Shown: positions 29,561 through 39,980 of the stretch, piece by piece
How positions within the stretch are numbered: position 1 is the first letter of the stretch
Layout of the letters: each line of letters opens with the position of its first letter
The notes under the pieces: generated by a model
What the model saw: the letters and a program-made list of their open reading frames with translations, nothing else
Told to the model about the DNA's origin: nothing
Database searches by the model: none
Source of the DNA: Lodderomyces elongisporus
Lineage: Eukaryota; Ascomycota; Pichiomycetes; Serinales; Debaryomycetaceae
Direction: 5' to 3'
Assembly: GCF_030384665.1 (NCBI RefSeq)
Contig: NC_083675.1
Span: forward strand, 2,228,001 to 2,292,000
Length of the DNA: 64,000 bases
Translations under genes and position numbers: made by a program

Positions 29561-32050
29561 ATGCATCTACTGCGTCCGCAACTCGATGAAAAAGCAAAGT
29601 TACTAGCTAAGAAACTTTTTGCTGCACCATCATCGTCGAAAGTTTCTGTTATTGTTGATCATTTAATAAAACTCCAGGAGTTATTCAGCAAGCAATACAA
29701 ACTACAACAAAGAATTGGGTATTGTGATAATGAACTAGTATATGTCATATACCAAGTAATCACCATATATTTCGATTTGACCAAGCTCAATATCCAAGCA
29801 AAAAGCGAAGCAATATATTCAGAGTTGGTTAAAACGATACGAGCGAGAGATTACGAGTTTCAAGAAATAGCAAAAGGTTTAGTGGATGATACTGCGGACC
29901 CTTTGCAAACTCGACTCAACTCACTCATGGGGAAAAGCTCTAGTCCCAGTTTAAATGGGAATGAAAATGTAAACGGTGGCAAACACACTAACCACAAAAG
30001 TTTTTACAAGATACTGGTACTGCCCGCGGAGTTGAAAGAGTTGATGGACAAAAATAGTGTATTGATTATTGATTACAGACCTGTCAAAAATTATGAAAAC
30101 AATCACATAAAATACCAGCATTTAGTCAATATAGACCCCGAAATCGTCATTAATTTGCCCAATGATGCACACGATACAGATCTTGAAGATCAACTACGGC
30201 CAAGAATCCCATATCTGCAATTTCAGCATTTCCAAGAACGACACAAGTATCAGCAAGTTGTAATTTATGATTATAAATATGGAGCAATGGGGCAAGATAG
30301 GTTTCAAGGCATATACAATGAACTCGAAACAGAAAACCCTGCAAAGTATCCATTTGACAAGTTGGTAAATATTTTATTTTTTCAAAACAAGTATATCAGT
30401 TCAAGCTTGAAATTGATGCCTAGTTACCTCACCGGTGGAGTATACAATTGGTATCAGCAGTTTGGAGAAGAACTGCTTGAACGACTGCGCGATGTCAATG
30501 CAATAAGTAATGGGAATGAAGTCGTTAATGGGAAAAAATATACTTTGTCATTTAGCGATTACCTTTCTACATCTAACAAAGATTCGAACCCTCCACGTCA
30601 AGAACATTATCCTAATTCACACCCTGTATTTGAACCATCTGCAACGAAACCAGCTTTGCCAAAAAAAGAACCATTAATAGCGTCATCTACAATTGGGATG
30701 CAACCATACACTCCATCGCTACGAAATGGTCATAAAAATGGACAGAGCAATGGTAATATGAAAATTTCAACCGATTCCGCCAAGAAAAGTGGTACTATAC
30801 AATTAGCACAGGCAAAAACAAATAATCAATCTTCTAAATCTGCTTTGCTTGAAGAGTTTAGTACGGGTTTGGTAAATTTAGGAAACTCGTGTTATTTAAA
30901 CAGTGTTGTGCAATGCCTTACCGCAGCACCAGACTTGACTTCCTTTTTTGTTCCCTCAATCACATACAACGATACTGATTCATATAAACAGCATATCAAT
31001 GTCAACAACAAATTAGGTACACAAGGGAAACTCACAATGGGGTTTGTCGAATTGATCTTGAATATGCTCAAAAATGATGGCAAACTGTTTAGCCCATCCA
31101 AATTCAAACAGATTGCTGGAGCATTATCTCCAGGAAGACAATTTGCCACTTATGACCAGCAGGACTGTGTCGAGTTTCTTGATTTCTTGCTTGATGGTCT
31201 TCACGAAGATTTGAATCAGTTTGCCGTATCGGATCCAAAGGAGAAACAAAGAATAATGGAATTAACACCAGAACAAGAACATGCAAGAGAAGTGCTACCA
31301 GTCAGACTTGCCTCGACCATCGAATGGGAAAGATACCTCAAACTAAATTTTTCCATTATTGTTGATAAATTTCAAGGCCAGTATTTGTCTCAATTGAAAT
31401 GTTTGGAGTGCAAATTCACTTCTACTTCATACAATGCATTTTCCATCTTGTCATTACCAATTCCAGAAAAACTCGGTAGAGGCAGCAATCAAACAGTCAC
31501 TCTTAATGATTGCCTTGAAGAGTTTATCACCACAGAGCTATTAGACGAAGACAACAAGTGGCATTGTCCGCGATGCAAAAAACTCACAAAGTCTACAAAG
31601 AGAATAGCGATAACAAGATTACCACAAATATTGATTTTGAATTTCAAAAGGTTCAAATTACACGAGAGCAATCAGCTGTTTCGTAAATTAGAGACATTTG
31701 TCACATATCCTGTTACTGAAGTGCTAGATTTGACAAAATACTGGTCTGATATTGGAACTACACTTTCGGACGCTTCACTGGAGAACAGAATGACACCAGA
31801 AGAGGAACAACAAAGGTTGAAAAATTTACCTGTGAGAAATCAAGTGCCGCCATTCAAGTACAAATTGTTTGCAGTAGCTAATCATTTCGGCAACCTAACT
31901 ACTGGCCACTACACGGCATATGTGTATAAGAAGGATCGCAAAGGTGTTAAAAATTGGTGTTATTTTGAAGACTCAAGAGTTACAAAGAATGTCTCGCCAA
32001 GTCAAGTGATGAATAAGAACGCATATTGCTTGTTTTTCAGACGTGTTTGA
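29561..32050 (+). CDS. DOA4: Ubiquitin carboxyl-terminal hydrolase Doa4 family
   Basis: Deubiquitinase that recovers ubiquitin from cargo at late endosomes before it enters the vacuole. The 829 residues comprise an N-terminal microtubule-interaction/Bro1-region-like domain, a rhodanese-like domain (about 150-310, VLIIDYRPVKNYENNHI), a Ser/Asn-rich linker, and the USP catalytic domain from about 435. The Cys box is GLVNLGNSCYLNSVVQC with catalytic Cys445; QQDCVEFLDFLLDGLHEDLN follows; the zinc-ribbon Cys pairs are CLEC and CPRC; the His box is TTGHYTAYV with His783. The rhodanese-plus-USP layout identifies the Doa4/Ubp5 family. Gene order with OCA6 and DOS2 matches the S. cerevisiae YDR067-069 block, which supports DOA4. 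Confidence 0.93.
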   Translation: MHLLRPQLDEKAKLLAKKLFAAPSSSKVSVIVDHLIKLQELFSKQYKLQQRIGYCDNELVYVIYQVITIYFDLTKLNIQAKSEAIYSELVKTIRARDYEFQEIAKGLVDDTADPLQTRLNSLMGKSSSPSLNGNENVNGGKHTNHKSFYKILVLPAELKELMDKNSVLIIDYRPVKNYENNHIKYQHLVNIDPEIVINLPNDAHDTDLEDQLRPRIPYLQFQHFQERHKYQQVVIYDYKYGAMGQDRFQGIYNELETENPAKYPFDKLVNILFFQNKYISSSLKLMPSYLTGGVYNWYQQFGEELLERLRDVNAISNGNEVVNGKKYTLSFSDYLSTSNKDSNPPRQEHYPNSHPVFEPSATKPALPKKEPLIASSTIGMQPYTPSLRNGHKNGQSNGNMKISTDSAKKSGTIQLAQAKTNNQSSKSALLEEFSTGLVNLGNSCYLNSVVQCLTAAPDLTSFFVPSITYNDTDSYKQHINVNNKLGTQGKLTMGFVELILNMLKNDGKLFSPSKFKQIAGALSPGRQFATYDQQDCVEFLDFLLDGLHEDLNQFAVSDPKEKQRIMELTPEQEHAREVLPVRLASTIEWERYLKLNFSIIVDKFQGQYLSQLKCLECKFTSTSYNAFSILSLPIPEKLGRGSNQTVTLNDCLEEFITTELLDEDNKWHCPRCKKLTKSTKRIAITRLPQILILNFKRFKLHESNQLFRKLETFVTYPVTEVLDLTKYWSDIGTTLSDASLENRMTPEEEQQRLKNLPVRNQVPPFKYKLFAVANHFGNLTTGHYTAYVYKKDRKGVKNWCYFEDSRVTKNVSPSQVMNKNAYCLFFRRV

Positions 32051-32503
32051 TAGGTATTTTGTAAAATATTTACGAGTTTGTGCGTGTTTATGGCTCGTTG
32101 TTTGTTCATGTTAGTTTTGGTTCAGAAAAAAAAAACAACATATAAATAGCATCAAATATTTATTTTGATTATAGACAGTTATTTTATTTTTGCTTCCAAT
32201 TTTGGTCTTTAACATTTTAATCAAATTTTTTTTTTTCGGCATATGTCTAGCTTCAAAAAAGCTGGAAATCATTTTTCAAATTCATGATTGCCGGAATTAA
32301 CAAATGCCGAAAGAAGAATTGAATATATATATATATATGTATTGTATATGTATACATCCTTGATTCATTATATTTCTGGAAATCCTTCTCATATCTTTGT
32401 ATAGCTGGCTGATCCAGTGTTTTTGTCTGAAAAAAAATAATCAAACACAATTTTATCATAAAATTATTGAAGCGATAATTGTATATTATTTTCTTTCAAT
32501 GTA
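32051..32503. other. Convergent intergenic region, DOA4 / OCA6
   Basis: 453 bp of shared 3' flank; AT-rich with an (AT)n tract near 32320-32350. No gene. Confidence 0.55.
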
Positions 32504-33130
32504 TCACACTTGTAAAGGATCCTTGTCGTCTAGTGTATCCTCCCTTTTGGCAATCTCGCGTACTTTCAACCGCGGATGGCTATTTAAAAGATGCTTGCTT
32601 ACACCAATCCACAACCATTCAACTTTATCCTCGTAGCATACATCCACTACGCCGCCAAAATTCTCCACAAATAATCTATCGTTCACCGTGATATTGTCTG
32701 CAAAGTTGATAAACTCATTAAAAATGGATATTGCTGACCAAAATTGCAACTTTCTCAAACACGCCACTAAAAGACTGGTGATCTGGCCTCCATTGAGGCA
32801 ATGTATAAAAATAGGATGGTTTGGTGCATGAACAATAATGTTCAAGATATGGATCGCCAGTGAATAATCCAAGGGTGTAGCACGTTTCTTGCCCTTACCG
32901 CCTGATGCACATTCAATATGTATGAGTTGAATATTCTGCGTGGTAGCCCAATTGTAGAAAGTGGAGTCTGTTTCAGGTGTTATAGGGTCAGGGACAAGCG
33001 AGATTATCGTTTTGAGATGAAGCGTTTCGAGAAAGGGAAAGTTTGGTGATCGTGGGTATGCACCACGGTAAAGATTTGATTGGATTGAGTTGAACCTTAG
33101 TGGTGGGATATATGTGTCAGGTACAACCAT
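32504..33130 (-). CDS. OCA6: Atypical dual-specificity phosphatase-like protein Oca6
   Basis: Member of the Siw14/Oca family of cysteine-phosphatase-fold proteins, whose active relatives act on inositol pyrophosphates; Oca1-6 are linked in a complex and to oxidant-induced cell-cycle arrest. The 208 residues begin MVVPDTYIPPLRFNSIQSNL followed by YRGAYPRSPNFPFLETL, typical of the family. The signature loop reads HCLNGGQITS (about residues 109-118). The Cys of CX5R is kept, but the Arg position is Ile and the usual GKHRTG is lost, so catalysis is unlikely; as I recall, S. cerevisiae Oca6 has the same change. A structural role is inferred. Confidence 0.9.
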   Translation of the reverse strand: MVVPDTYIPPLRFNSIQSNLYRGAYPRSPNFPFLETLHLKTIISLVPDPITPETDSTFYNWATTQNIQLIHIECASGGKGKKRATPLDYSLAIHILNIIVHAPNHPIFIHCLNGGQITSLLVACLRKLQFWSAISIFNEFINFADNITVNDRLFVENFGGVVDVCYEDKVEWLWIGVSKHLLNSHPRLKVREIAKREDTLDDKDPLQV

Positions 33131-33501
33131 CTGTAAATTGTAAATAGAAATATGTGTCTGTATAAACTTAGTAATGGGTATAAATCTTATATAGCAGGTA
33201 TTATTGTTGAGGTTGTTGGTTGCTAAGATTTTGTTTCAATCTAGAATAGTGAATTGTGGTTGCAAGAGTCACAACCGATTAAATGATGATAAATTCGGAT
33301 AATTGTATTTGGTGCGGCGTAGAAACATCCTGTTAAAAATTTACCACACTAAAAGTTCACCAAGAGCGCAGTAGATATTGTTTGATAATATGAATGAGGA
33401 TGATATATATACATGTATTAAAGATTGGTTAATATTACTATCATTATTAATAATTAAATTATAACTATTATTATTATTATTACTATTATTATTATTATTA
33501 C

Positions 33502-33540
<39 letters not shown>

Positions 33541-33649
33541 TATTACTATTATTATTATTATTATCAGGACAATTCCTTACAGTATCCTAGTCAAGCGATT
33601 CTTGTCTTTGACAATTCATCACTTAACAAGAAGAAATTTTATATTCTAT
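33131..33649. other. OCA6 upstream region and LCB2 3' flank
   Basis: 519 bp with no gene; the right part is dominated by the ATT microsatellite listed separately. Confidence 0.55.
33464..33564. repeat. Interrupted (ATT)n microsatellite with ACT variants
   Basis: About 100 bp of ATT/TTA triplets with ACT interruptions at several positions, noncoding, about 85 bp downstream of the LCB2 stop. Confidence 0.92.
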
Positions 33650-35362
33650 CTAAAGTAATTTCGGCTTCTTACAATCTTCAACGTTTGTGGCAATGACATC
33701 TTCAATGGTCCAACGCGGTGGTTCGCCTGGTGATTTGCAACCGCCAGCAATTCCACTACTAAACTTCAAATAAATCAAATCACCAACTTCACTTAATTTA
33801 GTCAAGACGTAATCTAAATCTTCCTTAGTCAAGGCCGAGGATACACAAAGTCTAGCTCTTGCACTGATCAATGGAGTTGCTGGATAACTGACAATAACCA
33901 CAGCAATGCCCAAGTCGTACAACATACGAGAAAGGGCAGGCATCTTTGATGGAAGAAACAAAAGCAATGGTATCACTGGCGAATCGTCTGCTCCATACAC
34001 AATAAATCCCAACTTCTTCAATCCCAAACGCAAGTATCTTGAGTTGAATGCAATTCTTTGTAATCTTTCTTGACCTTCGCCAGGGTTGAGTGTGCCCTTT
34101 ATGACATTTAAAGAGGATATAATTTGGCCCAAGACTGGTGGTGGCACACTTTCACTGTATCCTTGAGTGATATAATTAAGACGTAGCTTGTCAATAACAT
34201 ATTTATCACCAGCAATATAACCTCCAGTAGCACCAAAAGATTTGGTAAAAGTTCCCATAAGAATGTCTACTCTGGCTGGGTCAACCGAGAAATAGTCACA
34301 AATACCGCGGCCCTCGGGTCCCAAAGCACCAATAGAATGCGCCTCATCAACAAACAAATAACATTTGTACTTGTCCTTGAGGTTAATAAGTTCAGGAAGG
34401 TTACACATATTACCTTCCATCGAGTACAATCCTTCAACAGCAATAATGATTTTCTTCCAAGGTCTGTGTGTTTTTGGTTGTCCTTGGGCAATTTGGTTTC
34501 GGATCAAATTTTCCAAATCCTTCATATCGTTGTGCTTGTAAACTTTGACAATGGCTCCCGAAAGTCTTATACCAAATCTAATCGAAGCATGGTTGAGCTC
34601 ATCCGAGATAACCAAAGTCTTTGGATCAGCAATGGATGCAAAAAAGTTGGCATTCGTACCATAACCTTGACTCACGATAATTGCATCCTCTTTACCAACA
34701 AAATCAGCAACAACACGTTCACACTCTTTGTGCAAATCTGTAGTACCACAATAAAGTCTTGGTGAGCATGCCGAGGTTCCATACTCATCGACACATTTTA
34801 ATGCAAAATCGGTACACACTCCGCTTGATTGTGCAAATCCAAGATAGTTATAGGATGAAAGATTTAAACATTCTTTAGACGTGCCATCGTACAAGTAGCC
34901 AGTTTTGCCCTCTCTAATTCTATTAAAACATTTGATGAATCTTCCTGGAGCACCGTGGATCGGCCTAGCAAAGCAATCATCGATTCTTGTTTTTAATCTA
35001 CGAACGTAAAAGGACTCGAATCCATCGTACCATGGTGCATACCCATCCTTTTCAACCAAATGACCGTATTCTTTTGGCTTGAATATTTTACCGAAAAAGT
35101 CTCGGACATGGCCAATGAGAATAAGAATAAGGAAATTGAGATATGTTGATAGATAAATAACATATGGTGGGTCATCATCGATTGGTGTAGGAAGTGGTTC
35201 ACCAACCGGGTGTTTTGAAACGTAGAGGTACTCTTTAGAAGTCAATTTACCATATTCCAAATCACTTCTTAACGATAATGGACGATTATCTTCTGGCGCA
35301 TTGGGGATGAATTTGCTATATTGTTTAGCTTTCGGTTTAGAACTGGTTTTCGACGAGGACAT
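33650..35362 (-). CDS. LCB2: Serine palmitoyltransferase subunit 2
   Basis: Catalytic subunit of the ER enzyme that condenses L-serine with palmitoyl-CoA, the first committed step of sphingolipid synthesis; works as a heterodimer with Lcb1. The 570 residues match the family (561 in S. cerevisiae). A membrane segment near residues 67-85 (YVIYLSTYLNFLILILIGHV) anchors the protein. The PLP-dependent aminotransferase fold follows, with the Schiff-base lysine in GTFTKSFGATGGYIAGDK (Lys374), DEAHSIGALGPEGRG (about 338) and ISDELNHASIRFGIRLS (about 250). Its upstream region contains two TTACGTAA sites. Confidence 0.97.
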   Translation of the reverse strand: MSSSKTSSKPKAKQYSKFIPNAPEDNRPLSLRSDLEYGKLTSKEYLYVSKHPVGEPLPTPIDDDPPYVIYLSTYLNFLILILIGHVRDFFGKIFKPKEYGHLVEKDGYAPWYDGFESFYVRRLKTRIDDCFARPIHGAPGRFIKCFNRIREGKTGYLYDGTSKECLNLSSYNYLGFAQSSGVCTDFALKCVDEYGTSACSPRLYCGTTDLHKECERVVADFVGKEDAIIVSQGYGTNANFFASIADPKTLVISDELNHASIRFGIRLSGAIVKVYKHNDMKDLENLIRNQIAQGQPKTHRPWKKIIIAVEGLYSMEGNMCNLPELINLKDKYKCYLFVDEAHSIGALGPEGRGICDYFSVDPARVDILMGTFTKSFGATGGYIAGDKYVIDKLRLNYITQGYSESVPPPVLGQIISSLNVIKGTLNPGEGQERLQRIAFNSRYLRLGLKKLGFIVYGADDSPVIPLLLFLPSKMPALSRMLYDLGIAVVIVSYPATPLISARARLCVSSALTKEDLDYVLTKLSEVGDLIYLKFSSGIAGGCKSPGEPPRWTIEDVIATNVEDCKKPKLL

Positions 35363-36302
35363 TAAATTCGTGTAACTGTAGAGTTTCTGTTTTTTTATTT
35401 ATTCAAAATAAATTAAGCTTATGGGTCTGTTAAAAAGTAATCAAGTGCTATTTGTTTATATGTACATGCAAAATGCCTGAATTAGTTTGTTTTCTTCTAT
35501 TTTTTTTGATTTTTTGATTTTTATATTTTCAATGAAATGATACTATGAAGAATCTGCAACAGTTGATGACGGATATGCTTTTATAATGATTGCTGATGAT
35601 ATAAAAACAGTTTTTCCTTTCTTTTTTTCTATCCAAAATGTTGAAAGAAAAATGTCTTTGCCTGTGGTTGTAGGTAGGACACACGTATAATTAAAAATGA
35701 GGTACAGAACAGAAGAAGTCCTTGTTTTATAAAACAGTAGAATGTACTGCTTTCTTTTTTTTGGGAGATGTGGGGGGGGAAGGTTGGGAGTAGGGTTATT
35801 GGTTGTTGCTTGCTGAAAGGTGTTAGTGTAGCCTGTGCTGTTGAGTAAACGTAAGTTGTTGTTCTTGTTGTTTATATCTTCAACTTGGTCAATGAAATAT
35901 GGGCCCTTAACAATTATCGACTGTCAAATTGTTTCAAGAAGTCTTTCGCTTCAACCAAAAGAAAAAAAAAAATATTTATTTGTATATAAATAAATACATA
36001 AAAAAAATTAAGAAGGAAAAAAAAAAAATTGTTCGGGAAAGGAAAGAGAAAAAAGAAAAATAGGAGAAAATTCTTATGGATTACGTAAACATTACGTAAG
36101 AACCGGACTAATTCGCGTCACGATCCAGCTATTCCACAACGCTTGCACTACAGTAAAACACAGTAAAAAAAAAAAGCACACTACATTTGATTATTGCACT
36201 GTAACGTGCACTTTTAAAGACTCAAAAATTGGTTAACTCAAGGTTAGTTAAATGTTTATTCTATTCATCAAACTATATTTAACTAAACTTACTTCATCTA
36301 GT
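35363..36302. other. LCB2 promoter region and ABC-protein 3' flank
   Basis: 940 bp with no gene. Contains a G-rich tract (about 35768-35800), A-rich stretches (35960-36060) and a tandem pair of TTACGTAA palindromes at 36081-36099. Confidence 0.55.
36081..36099. promoter_or_regulatory. Tandem TTACGTAA bZIP sites
   Basis: Two perfect TTACGTAA palindromes start at 36081 and 36092, 11 bp apart (one helical turn). This is a Yap/Cap1-type recognition sequence. They lie about 720 bp upstream of LCB2 and about 200 bp beyond the ABC-protein stop; LCB2 is the more likely target. Confidence 0.4.
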
Positions 36303-37910
36303 TTATTGTCTATCCACTTTGTAAACTTCGTAGTTCCTCTCTTCATCACCAATCAATTTCAACATGTAATCGTATCTGGGTAATTCCCATTCAATATGTC
36401 CAATCGATAGAATAGTCATATTGTCAAATAATGGGTCACTGGCAATAAAGTCGTGACATTTTTGCATAACTTTTTCATCTTCCATGCATGAGAATGCTTC
36501 GTCCAAGATCAAGATCTCCGGCTTTTTAACTATTGCTCTCAAAAACAATGCCAACTTTTGATCAGTCATGTTCAAATCAACAAACCTTGCATCACCACTT
36601 ACATCGATCCTTTCTTTAAAAGCATTGAGAATATACTCTACTCTGACTTTGGCCTCTTTATCGACGTTTTTCCAATTGGCCTTGTATGCAAAGTTAGAAT
36701 TACCAATATCGGGGACAAGTCCATTGTATATCACATCAAGCATGGTTTTTGAATGCTGGGGAATCAAAGCATGCAATTCGGGCGAAGAAATACCAATCTG
36801 GTTGTTGACATCAAAGAAAGTGACCCCACTACCAGTCTCACGAACTATACCATCAATAGAAAGTACAGATCGCCAGCTTTGAGGATGATCGGCATTAATC
36901 AACGAAAGTATAGTTGTTTTACCGGTACCATTATCACCCATAATCCGCCATTTCTCGCCACGCAAAATTTTCCAATTGAAATTTTGGAAAATCGTTAGTT
37001 CCTTATACTTTACTCTTGCATTATTGAATTCAATGTGTGGCGTCTCTGTAATATGCGTTTGTTCGATTTTCGTCAATTTGGGAGCAGCTTGTGCTTGAAG
37101 ATGCAGATTTCGCTTTTTCAATTTCTCAACAGAATGACCTATTTCTAAATTAGACTCCTGATCCTCAACTAGTAACCCTGAATCATCAATGTATGCCGAT
37201 TTTTGGATCCAACTAGGAGGTTCATCTTGAACTCTTAACCCCAAAACTATTGCGATATCAAGATGGTCATGAACGTTTTGTAATGCATCACTAACTTTTA
37301 TGGTATTACTTGGGTCTAATCCCAAGAACGGGTCATCGATAATCAACAAATTTGGTTTAAACATTAAGGATTTTGCAATTCGTGCGCGTCTCATTTGTCC
37401 ATTACTTAAGGAATTGATCCATTTCAGTTGGAGATGCGTTAAATTGAACAATTTCATCAACTCCTCGATATAGCTCTTGTCTATTTCTCTTTCTTGTGTA
37501 TTATAATTGTTCAAGCCAGTAATGTAATTAAACACAGAATTAACATCATCGGACATTTCAAGTTTACCTTTGTATGATAGAGACTCGTACCTTGCCGACA
37601 TGTGAACAACATCCAATCCAGATTTATCCTTAAAGTCAAGGAACTGAAGTTGTTTCGATGGCTCGGTAATCAACGGGTACTCTCTAGATGATGATGGTAT
37701 GGAAACATATTCACCAGCTATCGCTCTGAGCATTGTGGATTTCATAGGACCTGTAATTACCCATGACAGGTTTGAAATATTACTTGATGGCGGTGTGATT
37801 TGGAAATCAGAAATGGGTGATTTGAAAAAAAAAGATGCTGTTTGTGCCCCATTTCGTTTAAAATTGGCATTTGCAAGCTTTATTAGACAATCCTTAGCTG
37901 ACGAGGCCAT
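36303..37910 (-). CDS. Soluble twin-cassette ABC ATPase, YDR061W-like
   Basis: Protein with two ABC nucleotide-binding domains and no membrane segments (535 residues; S. cerevisiae YDR061W about 539, function unknown; related in layout to bacterial ModF/PhrA). In NBD1 the Walker A is degraded to TGPMKSTML (about residue 55), while the signature LSNGQMRRARIAKSL (about 167) and Walker B LLIIDDPFLGLD (about 187) are intact. In NBD2 the Walker A is GDNGTGKTT (about 325) and Walker B ILILDEAFSCMEDE (about 480), but the signature is replaced by NMTDQKLALFLRAI. Because composite ATP sites pair Walker A of one domain with the signature of the other, only one site is likely to hydrolyse ATP. It lies next to LCB2, as in S. 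cerevisiae (YDR061W/YDR062W). Confidence 0.87.
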   Translation of the reverse strand: MASSAKDCLIKLANANFKRNGAQTASFFFKSPISDFQITPPSSNISNLSWVITGPMKSTMLRAIAGEYVSIPSSSREYPLITEPSKQLQFLDFKDKSGLDVVHMSARYESLSYKGKLEMSDDVNSVFNYITGLNNYNTQEREIDKSYIEELMKLFNLTHLQLKWINSLSNGQMRRARIAKSLMFKPNLLIIDDPFLGLDPSNTIKVSDALQNVHDHLDIAIVLGLRVQDEPPSWIQKSAYIDDSGLLVEDQESNLEIGHSVEKLKKRNLHLQAQAAPKLTKIEQTHITETPHIEFNNARVKYKELTIFQNFNWKILRGEKWRIMGDNGTGKTTILSLINADHPQSWRSVLSIDGIVRETGSGVTFFDVNNQIGISSPELHALIPQHSKTMLDVIYNGLVPDIGNSNFAYKANWKNVDKEAKVRVEYILNAFKERIDVSGDARFVDLNMTDQKLALFLRAIVKKPEILILDEAFSCMEDEKVMQKCHDFIASDPLFDNMTILSIGHIEWELPRYDYMLKLIGDEERNYEVYKVDRQ

Positions 37911-38519
37911 TGGTAGGGTGAATAGTGGAAATCAATGAGGAATGATGGTTTTCCTTTTTCTCTTTTGCTCTTTTTTGTTTTTGTTTTTGTTTGTTTTTTT
38001 CTTTTTTTGTCTGTTTGTTGTGTTGAATTCCTTTTTTCACCTTATATTTCAGCCTTGATTAAGGAAGGTGAGTCAAAAATACAAGAGTAAAGAATGGTAT
38101 TCTGTCAGGCCGAACGGAAAACTGTCCGCTAAATACAGCCCCTTAATAAAATATGTTTGTACATATTTGAGGTATTTATATAGATTAGCTAACAAATAAA
38201 CATTTTTTCTCCTACCCACCATCCACCATTACCCCCTAACAGTTTTAATCGAGACACGAGAATATAAATTCAAAAAGTTTTTTCTACATATTTAATAAAT
38301 ATCTATATATATATATATCTTTTTTTTCCCCTACTCTATTTGGCTCACGTACTCGTACTATGTGAATCTTTCAGGGATACGTCAAAAGTAACTAGCAATT
38401 AGATAGCGGAGACTCCAAGTCTTCTTTTTTTTTTTTTCTTTACAATATATTAATGGAAGCTGTTTCATTTACAACACATATACACTACATATACACTACA
38501 TATACAGTACATTGTAAAG
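37911..38519. other. Divergent promoter region, ABC protein / DOS2
   Basis: 609 bp with T-rich tracts (37950-38030), a TATATA tract near 38305-38318 and a T-run near 38424-38440. Three CATATACACTA units (about 38475-38510) directly precede the DOS2 start. No gene. Confidence 0.55.
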
Positions 38520-39851
38520 ATGAATATGACAGATCCCATACCAACGGAGACTGATATTGTTGAACCAAAACCAACGCCAGCAGTAAAGGAAACAAAGGCA
38601 GAGTTGGAAAAAGACGCAAAAGAAATAGAGAAAGAAAAAGAAAAGTTGGAACCTATTGAGTCTTCTGGCAATAGCGACAACACTAGTGAAAATGGTAGTA
38701 AAGGTGACATTGATGTAAATGCAAGGACTGAAAAGACAATCGAGGCTCTTGAAAACGAAATTGATAAGGCTTATACCTTGGTTGAATCCAAATTTCAAGA
38801 ACTTTGGAAAGAAACGACTGTAAATGCTCAAGTGTTACAGGACAAATACAATGTTGATGAGTACAAAGAGTCACTCTTTAAACAATTGAATTCAATGAAG
38901 GCTAATTTGGCAGACAATCAAAATCTTAAATCAGTTACTGAAAACCTCAAATCATTTGAGGTGCAATTGAAGGAGATGAAATTGGAGGATAAGTTCCGTA
39001 TAAAAGAGATTGCCAATACTGCAGATCATGCGTTGGATGTCCTTGATTCCAAATTGGAGATTGTGGAAAAAGAAGCAAGTAAATACATTTCATCATTTAG
39101 TTCCTTTTTCTCGAGTATTGTTACCATCAAATCCGATACCCCTCCCCCAGAACAAACAGAAGGCAAGACAAGGGAGTTGTTATTCTCGTCCAATCCTCAT
39201 GATTATGCACATTATGGAACCACTCGATATGATAATGATCTATTTAAGCTTCACACAGTGCAAACGTACTATTTAGATGAGGGTAATGACGATAACCAAG
39301 AAGATGGGTTTAAACAATTCAATGTTGATCTGAAGACAAATGATATAGAAGCTTTGTTGAAAAAGTACCCTAATACTCTTACCAATACAATGAATGACCT
39401 TGTACCAGTTAAAGTCAGCTACAATAAATTCTGGTACAGATATTTCAAGCATGATAATAAACTAAAGGAAATGGAGAGACAACGAAAGGAATTATTAGCT
39501 AAAGAAAAGAGCGAGAAAAAACGTGGAGATAAGAACAATATTAATACCAATGATGATGGAGATGAAGAAGGTGAAGAAGAAGACGATGAAGACGATTTTA
39601 ATTGGGATGACGATGATGAAGAAGAAGAAGAAGATGATGGCGGAAAAGAAGCTAGCGTGGCAGAAGCTAGTGTGAAAGAGAAAGCAGAAAGAAAAAAGAG
39701 TGGAATCAGTGTTAAGGATAAGTCTGAAATCAAGAACACGGAGCAAAATGATAGTGATCAGCCTGAATCTGCCGAGACTGAAGATACCGGTGATGAAGAT
39801 GAAGAAAAAGACGACGAAGAAGAAGAAGAAGATGATGATGATTGGGAGTAG
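38520..39851 (+). CDS. DOS2: BSD-domain protein Dos2
   Basis: Orthologue of S. cerevisiae Dos2 (YDR068W), a BSD-domain protein of poorly defined function with genetic links to ubiquitin recycling. The 443 residues are longer than the yeast protein (about 310), mainly through low-complexity sequence. Layout: Glu/Lys-rich N-terminus, a probable coiled-coil region (about 70-195), the BSD domain (about 255-310) with the conserved hydrophobic-FW pattern in VSYNKFWYRYFKHDNKL, then a long acidic tail (about 340-443) with repeated Asp/Glu runs ending DDDDWE. The ATG at 38520 is the first in frame. It directly precedes retrotransposon element 1. Confidence 0.88.
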   Translation: MNMTDPIPTETDIVEPKPTPAVKETKAELEKDAKEIEKEKEKLEPIESSGNSDNTSENGSKGDIDVNARTEKTIEALENEIDKAYTLVESKFQELWKETTVNAQVLQDKYNVDEYKESLFKQLNSMKANLADNQNLKSVTENLKSFEVQLKEMKLEDKFRIKEIANTADHALDVLDSKLEIVEKEASKYISSFSSFFSSIVTIKSDTPPPEQTEGKTRELLFSSNPHDYAHYGTTRYDNDLFKLHTVQTYYLDEGNDDNQEDGFKQFNVDLKTNDIEALLKKYPNTLTNTMNDLVPVKVSYNKFWYRYFKHDNKLKEMERQRKELLAKEKSEKKRGDKNNINTNDDGDEEGEEEDDEDDFNWDDDDEEEEEDDGGKEASVAEASVKEKAERKKSGISVKDKSEIKNTEQNDSDQPESAETEDTGDEDEEKDDEEEEEDDDDWE

Positions 39852-39980
39852 AATAGGTTTTTTTCTTTTATTTTCGTTTTTCTGATTCATTTTCTATTCC
39901 TTTTGGAATTATCCTAAACAGTGTAAGGTAATTTATTGAAACATATGGTAATACATTGTTGTGTCATTTTCTGCTATACA

